NCBI RefSeq assembly: GCF_009928415.1
Contig: NZ_JAABNN010000005.1
Coordinates: forward strand, 229,265-293,264
Reading direction: 5' to 3'
DNA: 64,000 bases
Source of the DNA: Bacillus sp. USDA818B3_A
GTDB lineage: Bacteria; Bacillota; Bacilli; Bacillales; Cytobacillaceae
The translations under genes and the position numbers were made by a program. Shown piece after piece: positions 45,267-55,008 of this stretch. The notes beneath the pieces were generated by a model. It saw nothing but the letters and a program-made list of their open reading frames with translations. It was not told the DNA's origin and made no database searches. The number at the start of each line of letters is the position of its first letter. Positions within the stretch are counted from its first letter, which is position 1.

Positions 45267-45399
45267 TTTTTCATCTCCGAGTAGTTTGTCTATCTTTCTA
45301 TCTGTTCTACCTATATTTTAATTGGCAAAGGTATTATAATGCTAATAAATGATAGTTATAAACAATATAAGTATAAGTAATAGTGCAGGGGGATTTGTG

Positions 45400-46293
45400 A
45401 TGCCACTTGAATTGAATTTGGAATATTATCGTGCATTTTATTATGTGGGACGTCTAAACAGCATATCAAAAGCTGCTGATACTTTGTTCCTTTCACAGCC
45501 TGCCGTAACACAATCCATTAAAAAATTGGAGAACCATTTTGAATGCAAATTGTTTTCACGAACAGCAAAAGGGATGATATTAACAAATGAAGGAGAGATT
45601 TTATTCTCGCACGTTACGAAGGCAATGGAAGAGCTAATGACCGGGGAAAAAGAGCTTAATCGAATGATAAAATTTGAGATTGGGAAGCTGGAAATTGGTG
45701 CAACCGAAACAGCCCTTTATCATTATTTAATACCAAAAATTGAGGCATTCCGTCGAAGCCACTCAGACATCTATATGAATGTTGTGGGCAGTTCGACTCC
45801 TGAGATCATTCATATGCTGCGTAATGGAAATGTAGATTTAGCCTTTGCTGTTTCCCCGATTCCTGATGCGGAAGATTTAATTATTACTAAGGTTTCGGAT
45901 TTCCGTGATATTTTAATAGCGGGTTCTGCATACAATAATCTCCAAAATCGGATTGTGTCCATAAACGAGGTAAGCGAGCTGCCGCTTGTAACAGTAGAAA
46001 AAGGGACGAGCGCTCGGGAACATTTAGATTTGTGGTTTGAAGAGCAGGGAATTCTTCTTGATCCGGAATACAGTGTTCGAACCTCCACAACCGTACTGCC
46101 ATTTGTTGAACGTAATCTAGCAATTGGCATTGTTCCTTCCATGTTCGCACTGGAGTTGATTCAACAAGGGCGAATCTTTCAATTAAATGTAGAAAAAGTT
46201 ATTCCTCCCCGCAGTATTGTGATGATGAGCAAATCTGATTCAAAAATGTCCTTGCTTTGCAAGCATTTTATCAGTTATCTTATTGACTGTTAA
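45400..46293 (+). CDS. LysR-family transcriptional regulator
   Basis: 297 residues. The N-terminal LysR helix-turn-helix (about 8-65; SISKAADTLFLSQPAVTQSI) is followed by a two-lobe effector domain (about 92-295). It is divergent from the AtuA-like operon and probably activates it; the inducer would be a pathway intermediate. The ATG at 45400 follows AGGGGG. A longer frame from 45349 has no ribosome site. The AT-rich gap of about 130 bp must hold both promoters. Confidence 0.85.
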   Translation: MPLELNLEYYRAFYYVGRLNSISKAADTLFLSQPAVTQSIKKLENHFECKLFSRTAKGMILTNEGEILFSHVTKAMEELMTGEKELNRMIKFEIGKLEIGATETALYHYLIPKIEAFRRSHSDIYMNVVGSSTPEIIHMLRNGNVDLAFAVSPIPDAEDLIITKVSDFRDILIAGSAYNNLQNRIVSINEVSELPLVTVEKGTSAREHLDLWFEEQGILLDPEYSVRTSTTVLPFVERNLAIGIVPSMFALELIQQGRIFQLNVEKVIPPRSIVMMSKSDSKMSLLCKHFISYLIDC

Positions 46294-46724
46294 TAGAAAA
46301 GATTTTTGATAAAATTTTTTATTAATTTAAAGGTGTCTTCCTTATTAAAATTACTTCCCAAAGCAACTCCTTCAAGGGAAAGGAATGAACTTCTAAATCT
46401 GTGCCTGTTATTTTTATACGTCTCATGACTTCCCTATTATTTTTTATCTGAATATTTCAAGGTCCATATCCCTAAAATTTACAATGATTTTCTGCCTCCA
46501 ACAATTTAGAATATAGATGAAGAGGAGATTTCGTTACTTAGACTCTTACTCAATTGTTATAATCCAAGTAAATATAATTCAATAATCTCATTTAATTAAT
46601 AAGGGGCAGACTTCCATTCGCCTCGAAAATCGATTACATTTTTCACAAAAATTACTTCAATATAGAAAAAGTAGCTAAAATCTAGTAAAATATCCACATG
46701 TGATATTAGATAAGGGGTTAAAAA
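46294..46724. other. Intergenic stretch without a recognised gene
   Basis: An AT-rich gap of 431 bp between the LysR and ABC-F genes. I see no reading frame with a ribosome site, no clear hairpin terminator and no repeat. The last part must hold the ABC-F promoter. Confidence 0.5.
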
Positions 46725-48278
46725 ATGAGTGTATTAAACGTAAAAAACTTAAGTCACGGTTTCGGTGATCGTGCGATTTTTAATGATGTGTCTTTTCGAC
46801 TTTTAAAAGGAGAGCATGTCGGACTAGTTGGGGCAAACGGTGAGGGTAAGTCTACTTTCATGAATATCGTTACTGGGAAGTTGCAGCCCGACGAAGGGAA
46901 AGTTGAGTGGTCACGAAAAGTTCGTGTTGGTTATTTAGATCAGCATGCTGTCCTTCAAAAAGGTACGACGATGCGTGACGCTTTAAGCACCGCTTTTCAA
47001 TATCTTTTTGATACTGAAGCAGAAATCAATGAACTTTATGCAAAAATGGGTGACGAAGGTGCTGATATCGATGCCTTACTTGCAGAAGTTGGAGAGTTAC
47101 AAGAAACTTTAGATAGTAATGATTTCTATCAAATTAATTCAAAAGTTGAGGAAGTTGCTCGTGGTCTAGGATTAGACGATGTTGGACTCGATCGAGATGT
47201 AGATGATCTCAGCGGTGGTCAGCGTACGAAAGTTTTGCTGGCTAAGCTGTTGCTAGAAAAGCCTGAGATCCTATTACTAGACGAGCCTACGAACTATTTG
47301 GATGAACAGCATATCGAATGGTTGAAGCGCTATTTACAGGAATATGAGAATGCATTTATCTTGATTTCACATGATATTCCATTCTTGAACAATGTTGTTA
47401 ACTTGATCTATCATATGGAAAACCAAGAGTTGAATCGCTATGTTGGCGACTATGATAACTTCTTAAATATATATGAAATGAAGAAGCAACAACTAGAGTC
47501 TGCTTACAAGCGTCAACAACAAGAAATTGCTGATTTGAAAGATTTCGTTGCCCGTAACAAGGCAAGTGTGGCGACTCGTAATATGGCAATGTCTCGTCAG
47601 AAGAAGCTCGACAAAATGGACATTATTGAATTGGGCAAAGAGAAGCCGAAACCAGAGTTTAACTTCAAAGAAGCTCGTGCAGCTAGTCGTTATATTTTCA
47701 CGGCTGAAGATCTTGTCATTGGTTACAATGAACCACTTTCCCGCCCTCTGAACTTGAAAATGGAACGCGGACAAAAAATTGCATTCGTGGGTGCAAACGG
47801 TATTGGTAAGTCAACTCTTTTAAAAAGTATTCTTGGGTTGGTTGATCCAATTTCGGGTAAAGTGGAACGTGGCGAGTATCAACACATCGGTTACTTCGAG
47901 CAGGAAGTTAAACAGTCTAACTACAACACTTGTATTGAAGAGATTTGGAGCGAGTTCCCAAGTTTGAATCAGGCGGAAGTCCGTGCGGCTCTTGCAAAGT
48001 GTGGATTAACGACGAAACATATTGAAAGTAAAGTCGAAGTCCTTTCTGGTGGCGAAAAGGCCAAGGTTCGCTTGTGTAAAATTTTAAACACAGAAACGAA
48101 TTTATTGATTCTAGACGAACCTACCAACCACTTGGATGTTGACGCAAAAGAAGAATTGAAGCGTGCTTTAAAGGCATACCGCGGAAGTATCTTGATGGTA
48201 TCCCACGAACCTGATTTCTATCGTGAAATTGCGACCGATATTTGGAATTGTGAGGATTGGACTACGAAAGTGTTTTAA
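46725..48278 (+). CDS. ABC-F ATPase (YbiT/YkpA group)
   Basis: 517 residues. Two ABC domains lie in one chain: Walker A GANGEGKST and GANGIGKST, signatures LSGGQRTK and LSGGEKAK, Walker B LLLDEPTNYLD and LILDEPTNHLD. A charged linker between them (about 240-310) holds the ribosome-contacting arm. There are no membrane segments. ABC-F proteins act on the ribosome in translation control or antibiotic protection; the short linker and overall likeness to YkpA/YbiT argue for a housekeeping factor. Single gene with its own terminator. Confidence 0.9.
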   Translation: MSVLNVKNLSHGFGDRAIFNDVSFRLLKGEHVGLVGANGEGKSTFMNIVTGKLQPDEGKVEWSRKVRVGYLDQHAVLQKGTTMRDALSTAFQYLFDTEAEINELYAKMGDEGADIDALLAEVGELQETLDSNDFYQINSKVEEVARGLGLDDVGLDRDVDDLSGGQRTKVLLAKLLLEKPEILLLDEPTNYLDEQHIEWLKRYLQEYENAFILISHDIPFLNNVVNLIYHMENQELNRYVGDYDNFLNIYEMKKQQLESAYKRQQQEIADLKDFVARNKASVATRNMAMSRQKKLDKMDIIELGKEKPKPEFNFKEARAASRYIFTAEDLVIGYNEPLSRPLNLKMERGQKIAFVGANGIGKSTLLKSILGLVDPISGKVERGEYQHIGYFEQEVKQSNYNTCIEEIWSEFPSLNQAEVRAALAKCGLTTKHIESKVEVLSGGEKAKVRLCKILNTETNLLILDEPTNHLDVDAKEELKRALKAYRGSILMVSHEPDFYREIATDIWNCEDWTTKVF

Positions 48279-48288
48279 ATAAAGATTT

Positions 48289-48332
48289 AGGGGTAGCCAA
48301 TGAATAAAAAATCACTTGGATACCCCTTTCTT
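48289..48332 (+). terminator. Terminator of the ABC-F gene
   Basis: AGGGGTAGCCAATGA pairs with TCACTTGGATACCCCT, two mismatches, then TTCTT. Confidence 0.75.
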
Positions 48333-48376
48333 ATTAACCATCCAAAATTTTTTATAAAAATATCTTTTAGATTTCT

Positions 48377-48413
48377 TAAAAAAGCTCATCAAAACAAAAT
48401 TTAGAATGAGCTT
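48377..48413 (-). terminator. Terminator of the cobalamin operon
   Basis: AGCTCAT (48383-48389) pairs with ATGAGCT (48406-48412); on the minus strand a T run follows. About 140 bp after the cobB stop. Confidence 0.65.
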
Positions 48414-48554
48414 CTATCTATTCCAATATTAATGGTTTCACACTCCACTTGGCTTGGGTGGTGATGGCAGATAATTAAATAACCGATTAATAAGTGTACA
48501 AAGTCCTATACAAAAAAGGAAAAGGTCTTATGGTCTTGGGTCATTTTTATAGGC

Positions 48555-49925
48555 TTAATTTTTTGTTTGAGACTCTTTACATTTCTTCAGCCAATTTTCA
48601 ACCATTTCAGGGCAAGAACCAAAATGAAAATGCGTGTACCCCGCGATTAAATTCCCTTTCATATAGCCCTCTTCTGTTAATCCTCGCATCCCTTTAATTT
48701 GGTAGGCATGATGACCTTCTTTTTTGGGGAGAAAGGTAGAATAGTGGAATTCATGCCCTTTTGCTTTTAGATTTGGAGCCAATAAATAATTGCCTTCCAC
48801 TCCTGTAATTTCGCGATATCCTATAGCGGCAAGCTGGGGTTGCATTTTCACTTCACCTGGAATGATCCCTACCATTTCATATCTCTTTCTATCTGTCGTT
48901 TCAAGAGAATTTGTTAAATACATAAAGCCGCCGCATTCAGCCAGGGTTGGTAAGCCATTTTCAATCCTAGTACGGATGGAGTATTTTACATCTCTTTGTT
49001 CAGCAAGTTTTGCGGCAAACTCTTCTGGAAATCCCCCGCCAATATACAGACCATTCACATGGTCCGGCAATTTTTCCCCTTTTAACGGGGAAAACTCAAC
49101 AAGCTCTGCCCCGAACGCTTCCAACATATCAAGATTTTCCTGATAATAAAAGTTAAAAGCAGAATCTCTTGCAACCGCAATTCGTACCTTCAATTTTTCT
49201 TTTCGAATAAACTGGGACTCTTTAATTTTTAAAGCTGGAGCCTTAGCTAGTCCAAATAAGGATTGAACATCCACAGTTTCAAGCACTAAATCTCCAAGTC
49301 TGTCAAAATAGGAGGTAAGGTCACCCCGTTCCACGGAAGGAATCAACCCCAAGTGCCTTTCCGGGATACTAAGATCATGTTCCATTTTCAAATAGCCTAG
49401 AACCGAAATCTTGCATTCTTGTTCAATCGCTGATTTGACGATTTGAAAATGCCCTTCACTGCCTACCTGATTAACAATTACACCGACAATATTAGTTCCT
49501 TGAAGAAACTCTTGAAATCCCTTGACAATTGCGGCTGCACTTCTGGCCATATTATCACAGTTAACGACAAGGATCACTGGACTTTCCGTAATCATGCTGA
49601 TTTCTGCAGTCGAACCAGTATTATTCAGTGGATTATGCCCATCAAAGAATCCCATTACCCCTTCTATAATGGAAATGTCTGCCCCTTTGCTACCACGGTA
49701 TACAATCTCTTTAACAATCTCAGACTCTAGCATCCAGCTGTCAATATTCCTCCCTGGTCTGCCGGTTACAGCTGTATGATAGGTGGGGTCAATATAATCG
49801 GGACCACATTTAAAACCTTGAACAATATAACCTTTTTTTATTAAGGCTGACATAAGTCCTATCGTTAAAGTTGTTTTCCCGACACCGCTGCCTGTACCTG
49901 CAATGACAAGTCTACGATTTTCCAC
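48555..49925 (-). CDS. cobB: Cobyrinic acid a,c-diamide synthase
   Basis: 456 residues. It amidates the a and c side chains of cobyrinic acid with glutamine and ATP. The N-terminal dethiobiotin-synthetase-like P-loop GTGSGVGKTTLT (about 10-21) is followed by a class I glutaminase domain with Cys in LAECGGFMYL (about 335). GTG start behind GGAGGAGGG. Last gene of the operon; CbiA is the equivalent name in anaerobic pathways. Its presence suggests some upstream corrin synthesis or cobyrinate salvage. Confidence 0.92.
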   Translation of the reverse strand: MENRRLVIAGTGSGVGKTTLTIGLMSALIKKGYIVQGFKCGPDYIDPTYHTAVTGRPGRNIDSWMLESEIVKEIVYRGSKGADISIIEGVMGFFDGHNPLNNTGSTAEISMITESPVILVVNCDNMARSAAAIVKGFQEFLQGTNIVGVIVNQVGSEGHFQIVKSAIEQECKISVLGYLKMEHDLSIPERHLGLIPSVERGDLTSYFDRLGDLVLETVDVQSLFGLAKAPALKIKESQFIRKEKLKVRIAVARDSAFNFYYQENLDMLEAFGAELVEFSPLKGEKLPDHVNGLYIGGGFPEEFAAKLAEQRDVKYSIRTRIENGLPTLAECGGFMYLTNSLETTDRKRYEMVGIIPGEVKMQPQLAAIGYREITGVEGNYLLAPNLKAKGHEFHYSTFLPKKEGHHAYQIKGMRGLTEEGYMKGNLIAGYTHFHFGSCPEMVENWLKKCKESQTKN

Positions 49926-49956
49926 GGCTGAACCCTCCTCCCTCGAGCTTTCTTAT

Positions 49957-50673
49957 TTAGCTCATGATTTTGACCGTATGAAAATATCTTCCGGCCAATT
50001 TTCTAATTTCTGGTTCTACACTTTCCTGATAAATTGCAATAAAACACGTAGCTGGTCCGGATGATTTAACTACATCTACTTCCGTAATCATTTTATCTTT
50101 TACAAATGTTTTACTCTTGCTCAGCTGATTCATTTCAAATAAAATCCCTTTAGAACCGACAGGCCACACCTGTATCCCATCCATCCTGCTAATCTCTTGA
50201 AAAATAGACAATGGCACAATATGATTTTCTTGTTCGATTACTTCATTACCAACCAACGGCTTACCAATAATAGCGAGCTGCGACTGTTCGTTAAATATGA
50301 AATCTTCCATCTCTCCACTTGGCTTTTTGCCAATGACAATCACCCCAATGGCAGATTGCTGCAATGAAAAATTGCTTTCTGTGCTTCCTGTAATCACAAC
50401 ATCTTTCAATTGAAGTTCGTCTAGGCCCCTTTCGATTCCTCTTGTTAGTTTCTCCCATGCCTCGTTCCCGCAAAAGTTACTTAGAACGACCGATACAGGT
50501 TCTCCGCCTGCTGCCATACATTCAATCACGGCAACTCGAAAAGAGTAATAGGCAATTGTTTCATATGGTGCCAAAACAAGGTCATCTTTTTTTATTCCTA
50601 TCGCACCACTGTTATCGCTGGCAATAATAAGATTGCCTGCCTCCTGAAAAGGAATGGTTTTAACATTTCTCAT
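49957..50673 (-). CDS. cblS: Alpha-ribazole kinase, PurM/AIR-synthase fold
   Basis: 238 residues. It phosphorylates alpha-ribazole to alpha-ribazole phosphate, the lower-ligand precursor, in organisms lacking CobT. It has an AIR-synthase-like N-terminal domain: SDNSGAIG near the start, VLAPYETIAYYSFRVAVIECMAAG, then VITGSTESNF. Its ATG overlaps the stop of the ECF-type gene before it (ATGA). The cblS-cblT pairing is the known arrangement in Listeria and Geobacillus, which supports the call over ThiL or HypE. Confidence 0.82.
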   Translation of the reverse strand: MRNVKTIPFQEAGNLIIASDNSGAIGIKKDDLVLAPYETIAYYSFRVAVIECMAAGGEPVSVVLSNFCGNEAWEKLTRGIERGLDELQLKDVVITGSTESNFSLQQSAIGVIVIGKKPSGEMEDFIFNEQSQLAIIGKPLVGNEVIEQENHIVPLSIFQEISRMDGIQVWPVGSKGILFEMNQLSKSKTFVKDKMITEVDVVKSSGPATCFIAIYQESVEPEIRKLAGRYFHTVKIMS

Positions 50674-51164
50674 AGGTCGAAGTCCTTCTTTTTTACTCTA
50701 AACTGCACCAAGTATGAAAGTCTTGGTATTAAAATGATTGCGAGCACTGTATTCATGGCCGAACCAATTAACAGTGAAGGGATCATTGCAGTATAAAAGC
50801 CCAAATTCATGATAAAAATAAACGGGCTCGGCGCTACAAAAGCATTACTTACAACAAAAACAAGGCCCGCCAAGATTTTTTTGTTTTTTTCATAGAAGAT
50901 CCCGAATACCCAAACTAGCATAGCCATTTCAACTGCAATGACGAAATGCAGCGCACCCAGAGGAAAACCGCCAATCATTGCCGATAATAGATGACCGAGC
51001 CCACCGGTAATGGCTCCGAAACCTTTTCCCAAAAAGGCGGCAGCAAGAAGAGCCGGAAATGCATCCAAAGCCACACTATTGACAACTGCAGGAATTTTGA
51101 TGCTTGCCCCAACTGCTGACAAGGCAATCATTAAAGCTAGTAAACTTATTTTTCTTATATTCAT
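50670..51164 (-). CDS. cblT: Alpha-ribazole transporter, ECF S-component type
   Basis: 164 residues with about five or six membrane helices. It has an ECF-transporter S-component pattern (AALAFPALLAAAFLGKGFGAITGGLGHLL-like glycine-rich helices). Paired with cblS it probably imports alpha-ribazole. No ECF energising genes adjoin it, which also holds for characterised CblT. The start ATG directly follows the stop of the adenosyltransferase gene. Confidence 0.8.
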   Translation of the reverse strand: MNIRKISLLALMIALSAVGASIKIPAVVNSVALDAFPALLAAAFLGKGFGAITGGLGHLLSAMIGGFPLGALHFVIAVEMAMLVWVFGIFYEKNKKILAGLVFVVSNAFVAPSPFIFIMNLGFYTAMIPSLLIGSAMNTVLAIILIPRLSYLVQFRVKKKDFDL

Positions 51165-51749
51165 TTACTTTTCCGCCTTACGTTTTCCATCCCGAAATAC
51201 TTTCGCACTACGGACATATTCAACGTCTTTCACTTGCAGGCGGAAGTTTATGACCCTGGACAAGGCGAAGAAATAATCCGATAACCGATTTAAAAATTTC
51301 TGAGTAATTTCCGGCGGTTTTCGATCTGTCTTCAATAGTTTGACGACTAATCTCTCCGCTCTTCTTGTCACAGTTCTGGCAATGTGGATGGATGCGGCAG
51401 GCTTTGTTCCTCCAGGTAGGATAAAACGTTCAAGCTCAGGTGCCTCTGCCATATACTGATCGATTCTTGATTCTAAGAAATCAATAGACTCTTGTTGAAG
51501 CTTGTTCTCCCATTTTGCTGATATGTTGGCAAGATCTCCTCCGCAATCAAATAATTCATGCTGGATTTTTTCTAAATCTGCCAAGACATCCGTAAAAATT
51601 TCCTTGTCCAATTCAACCATTGCCTGTCCGACAAAACAATTGACTTCATCTACTGTTCCGTAAGCTTCTACGCGAGTATCGTCTTTATCAACCCTGCCCC
51701 CAATAATGCTGGTTTTCCCTTGATCCCCTGTTCGTGTGTAAATTCTCAT
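51165..51749 (-). CDS. PduO-type cob(I)alamin adenosyltransferase
   Basis: 194 residues. It adds the 5'-deoxyadenosyl group from ATP to Co(I) corrinoids. It has the PduO family ATP motif TRTGDQGKTSIIGG (residues 5-18), VDEVNCFVG, and the conserved RRAERLVVKL helix with trimer-type all-helical fold. The ATG follows AAGGAGG. Needed for both synthesis and salvage of coenzyme B12. Confidence 0.93.
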   Translation of the reverse strand: MRIYTRTGDQGKTSIIGGRVDKDDTRVEAYGTVDEVNCFVGQAMVELDKEIFTDVLADLEKIQHELFDCGGDLANISAKWENKLQQESIDFLESRIDQYMAEAPELERFILPGGTKPAASIHIARTVTRRAERLVVKLLKTDRKPPEITQKFLNRLSDYFFALSRVINFRLQVKDVEYVRSAKVFRDGKRKAEK

Positions 51750-51762
51750 CTTAATTTCCTCC

Positions 51763-52194
51763 TTATTTAAAGGTTATATTAAGCCCGTACCAGATGATGT
51801 CCACTTTTTCAGCCTTAGCAGCCGTATCTTGAAACGCCCATCCAGTCAGGTCACGCCAAATCCGATTTTCCTTTTCGAGTGGGACAATTCCCTTTGTAAT
51901 ATCCGTTCCAATCACAATTAAACTTCGGTCAGCCTTTTCTCTTTCCCATTCCAGCCAGTTATCCAAGTATCTATTCCAAAAGTTACGAGACTGTTGTATA
52001 TCGTCCTTCTCTGTTAACAACTTTAACCAAATCTCGATTCCTTCCAATATGAGAAAATCCCGATCATGGGCTACATTCTCTGGAATCTGATGGTTTTCAT
52101 ATGCGGACAACCAACTGTCCGTTTTTTGAAGCCCATATGTTTTTTTCACCCAAGCTCTTTTCCCGTTATAGGCACCTCCTGTAATAAAGTGCAA
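51763..52194 (-). CDS. Short CobU-like protein
   Basis: 143 residues. It begins HFITGGAYNGKRAWVKK, a P-loop resembling CobU (GGxxSGKS) but with NGKR in place of SGKS. The C-terminal part keeps VIGTDITKGIVPLEKENRIWRD followed by GWAFQDTAAKA, like the CobU segment after the guanylation site. It is shorter than the full CobU at 55005-55568 in the same operon. It may be a divergent kinase or guanylyltransferase half, or a regulator; function uncertain. TTG start behind GGAGGAGAG. Confidence 0.65.
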   Translation of the reverse strand: MHFITGGAYNGKRAWVKKTYGLQKTDSWLSAYENHQIPENVAHDRDFLILEGIEIWLKLLTEKDDIQQSRNFWNRYLDNWLEWEREKADRSLIVIGTDITKGIVPLEKENRIWRDLTGWAFQDTAAKAEKVDIIWYGLNITFK

Positions 52195-52766
52195 CGTTCT
52201 CTCCTCCTAAGCGCTACCTTTTCAAAAATAAGTTCGAACCCTGTTCCGTGAGGCACGTTCCAGCTCCAAAATGGCTTTTCTTCCGGTGCAAATTTTTCTA
52301 AAAGAAGCCGTATGACGCCTCCATGTGTAATCAAGGCACAGCGCCGAATGTTTTTTGAAAGAAGCATTTGAGTTATTTGATTCCAGCTATTTTGAACTCT
52401 TTTGCTGAATTGCGGATAAGATTCTCCATCTGGCGGATGTATAGTAATGGGGTCATCAACCCATTGTCGGTATAGCTCTTCATCCTTTAATTCTTCATAC
52501 GTTTTTCCTTCCCATTTTCCAAAATTCATTTCTCTTAATTCTTTTAAATGGAAAATTTCTGCATTTCCAAACATTAAATTGGCTGTTCTTACACACCGTT
52601 GCAGGTCACTGGAAAAATAACACTCATATGTCCTGGTTGTCGCTAAATTTTGCGTTTCCGGGCACAACGGAGAGTCACTCCAGCCCATATATGCTTTTCT
52701 TTTATTCTCTTCGGTTAGCCCATGACGAAATAATGCAATAACCACATGGTCATCCATAAAATACAT
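52146..52766 (-). CDS. cobC: Histidine-phosphatase family, alpha-ribazole phosphatase
   Basis: 206 residues. It has the phosphohistidine motif LFRHGLTEEN (His about 15), the MGWSDSPL specificity stretch and the second histidine in ALITHGGVIRL. In a cobalamin operon it most likely removes the 5'-phosphate from alpha-ribazole phosphate or cobalamin phosphate, as CobC does. It overlaps its neighbours on both sides (52 and 49 bases). ATG behind GGAAGGG. Confidence 0.82.
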   Translation of the reverse strand: MYFMDDHVVIALFRHGLTEENKRKAYMGWSDSPLCPETQNLATTRTYECYFSSDLQRCVRTANLMFGNAEIFHLKELREMNFGKWEGKTYEELKDEELYRQWVDDPITIHPPDGESYPQFSKRVQNSWNQITQMLLSKNIRRCALITHGGVIRLLLEKFAPEEKPFWSWNVPHGTGFELIFEKVALRRRERCTLLQEVPITGKELG

Positions 52767-53503
52767 TCAGTCCCTTCCACCGCAGCCCCAAGCACATCAC
52801 CGGTAATCCCGCCAAACCACTTAAGGGCATTCCTGCGGCATAGCAAGTAACAAATCATGGCAGCAAGGGCAAAAATCCCCATAGAAATAAAACTTCCCCC
52901 TAAACATACGGCAAATAAAAGAAAAGTCATAATATACAGAGGATAAACCCACAGCGTTTTGACTGTGGCAGCAGCTTGAAACAATTGTCCAAGCCCTTCA
53001 TTTTTTGCACTTTGAACGGTTAACAGTACGGTACCCATGATACTCTTGCCAAAAAAAGGCAATGCAGCAATCAGGATATAGCCCTCCAAATGGATGTTAA
53101 TTCCTGCCTCGTAGATAAAGAAGAAACGGGAGCTTAATAAAACAATAATGGAAATGACTCCAAAGGCACCAGTTCTTGGGTCCTTCATAATCTCAAGTCT
53201 TTTTTCACAATCCTGATAGGAAAAATAGGCATCGCTTGCATCCATCCAGCCATCCAAATGGATTCCCCCAGTAAGCACAATGGTTGCCAGCCACAAAAGA
53301 AATGCAGCAGCTAAATGGGAGAAAGGCATCCAGTTCGTCACAGCATACAAAAGGAAGGAATAAAAAACCCCCTGCAATAACCCTAATAATGGAAAAGTTC
53401 GTACCGCACTCCGTAAATGGTCTTGGCCCATTGGAAGTTCCAGTCTAATTGGGACAATTGTAAAAAATTGCAGGTTAATCAACAGCCCAGTCATCCATTT
53501 CAT
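52715..53503 (-). CDS. cobS: Adenosylcobinamide-GDP ribazoletransferase (cobalamin synthase)
   Basis: 262 residues, about six or seven membrane segments. It joins alpha-ribazole (phosphate) to adenosylcobinamide-GDP. It has the acidic GGIHLDGWMDASDAYFS motif and the FFGKSIMGTVLL region typical of CobS, and GGITGDVLGA near the C-terminus. The start is taken as ATG 53503, which overlaps the cobQ stop (ATGA) and has GGAG nine bases upstream; ATG 53518 is also in frame. Confidence 0.92.
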   Translation of the reverse strand: MKWMTGLLINLQFFTIVPIRLELPMGQDHLRSAVRTFPLLGLLQGVFYSFLLYAVTNWMPFSHLAAAFLLWLATIVLTGGIHLDGWMDASDAYFSYQDCEKRLEIMKDPRTGAFGVISIIVLLSSRFFFIYEAGINIHLEGYILIAALPFFGKSIMGTVLLTVQSAKNEGLGQLFQAAATVKTLWVYPLYIMTFLLFAVCLGGSFISMGIFALAAMICYLLCRRNALKWFGGITGDVLGAAVEGTECILWMTMWLLHYFVMG

Positions 53504-55008
53504 GCTCTTTGACTCCATTGGTTGATAATTTGGTTAAGCAGATCCCAGTTGAGATTTCCCTTCATTTTCCGGGCCAATTCATCAAACCTTAGATCCTTAT
53601 AATCTTTGATATAAAATGCTTCTTTGCTTGAAAGTCCTTTCCACTCACGAATCCTGTTCAACCATTGATTTCTCCACTCATCATTATGAAACAAATGGTG
53701 AAGATACGTACCAATGATTTTGCCATTTACCCCGTAGAAGCCATCTGCTTTTCCTTCCGAAGATTGGAGAAAGGAGCATCCCTCCTGCGTTAATATCGTA
53801 CGGCCTAAATGAATCTCATATCCTTCTAGCCTTTGACTCTTCAACAATCCGGTATTCTCGTGAAGATATGCGGCTTTCCTAATGGTTTCTTTTTCACTTT
53901 TAAAAAAGGTTTTTGCAGGAATCATTCCCAATCCATTTACACAGTTGTTGGTTATCCCAGTATCTGAACCTGATTCATCGATTAATTCTTCTCCAAGTAT
54001 TTGATAACCCCCGCAAATTCCGACCAAAAAACCACCATCGTCTATATGTTTTCGAATGGATGTTTCCAGATTTTTTGCTCTTAAATAGTGCAAATCATTG
54101 ATTGTACTTTTTGTTCCGGGTATGAGGACAGCATCAGGCTGGCCAAATTCCGAAGCATCTTTCACCCAGCGCAGTGAAACATCCTCTTCGTACAAAAACG
54201 GCTCAAGATCACTGTAATTCGAAATAAACGGAAGTTGAATCACCGCAATATCAAGGGCTGCATTTTTTTTGCTGGTGAAATGCCTGCTTAATGATAATGA
54301 GTCCTCCCCATCAATCATATGGTTTTCCATATATGGAAATACACCTAAAACCGGGATGCCTGTTTTCTCTTCTATCCAGCGGATCCCATCATTAAATAAT
54401 GTAAGATCCCCGCGGAATTTATTAATAATGATACCGGTAACTCTTTTTCTTTCCTCCGGTTCAAGCAATTCAAGTGTACCAATGATACTAGCAAACACCC
54501 CGCCACGGTCAATATCGGCAACGAGGATTACCGGGACATCTGCCATTTCGGCAACTTTCATGTTTACTATCTCGCGGTCTTTTAAATTGATTTCTACTGG
54601 ACTGCCAGCCCCTTCTATCACGATGAAATCGTATTGTTTTTCCAATTGGGATATAGATTCCCTAATTACCTCAAGCGCTTTTTCATAAAAGCTGTCTCTA
54701 TATTCCCGTCCAGATAATGTTTTGGTTGCTTTTCCTAAATAGACGACTTCTGAGTGCATATCCGATCTTGGTTTTAATAAAATCGGGTTCATCCATACAC
54801 TTGCTTCTGTCCAGGCCGCCTCCGCTTGTATTCCCTGGGCTCTGCCGATTTCTTTTCCATCCACAGTGACGTAAGAGTTATTTGACATATTTTGCGATTT
54901 AAAAGGGGCAACCTTGATGCCTTCATTTGCAAACATTCGACAAATAGCCGTCACAACTAAACTTTTTCCCACATCCGATGCGGTTCCTTGAATCATAACG
55001 CCTTTCAT
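53500..55008 (-). CDS. cobQ: Cobyric acid synthase
   Basis: 502 residues. It amidates the b, d, e and g side chains of adenosylcobyrinic acid a,c-diamide. It has the N-terminal P-loop GTASDVGKSLV (about 8-18), VIEGAGSPVEINL, and a C-terminal glutaminase domain with Cys in GICGGYQILG (about 335) and a late His-x-Glu pair. The ATG overlaps the cobU stop (ATGA). Confidence 0.95.
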   Translation of the reverse strand: MKGVMIQGTASDVGKSLVVTAICRMFANEGIKVAPFKSQNMSNNSYVTVDGKEIGRAQGIQAEAAWTEASVWMNPILLKPRSDMHSEVVYLGKATKTLSGREYRDSFYEKALEVIRESISQLEKQYDFIVIEGAGSPVEINLKDREIVNMKVAEMADVPVILVADIDRGGVFASIIGTLELLEPEERKRVTGIIINKFRGDLTLFNDGIRWIEEKTGIPVLGVFPYMENHMIDGEDSLSLSRHFTSKKNAALDIAVIQLPFISNYSDLEPFLYEEDVSLRWVKDASEFGQPDAVLIPGTKSTINDLHYLRAKNLETSIRKHIDDGGFLVGICGGYQILGEELIDESGSDTGITNNCVNGLGMIPAKTFFKSEKETIRKAAYLHENTGLLKSQRLEGYEIHLGRTILTQEGCSFLQSSEGKADGFYGVNGKIIGTYLHHLFHNDEWRNQWLNRIREWKGLSSKEAFYIKDYKDLRFDELARKMKGNLNWDLLNQIINQWSQRA

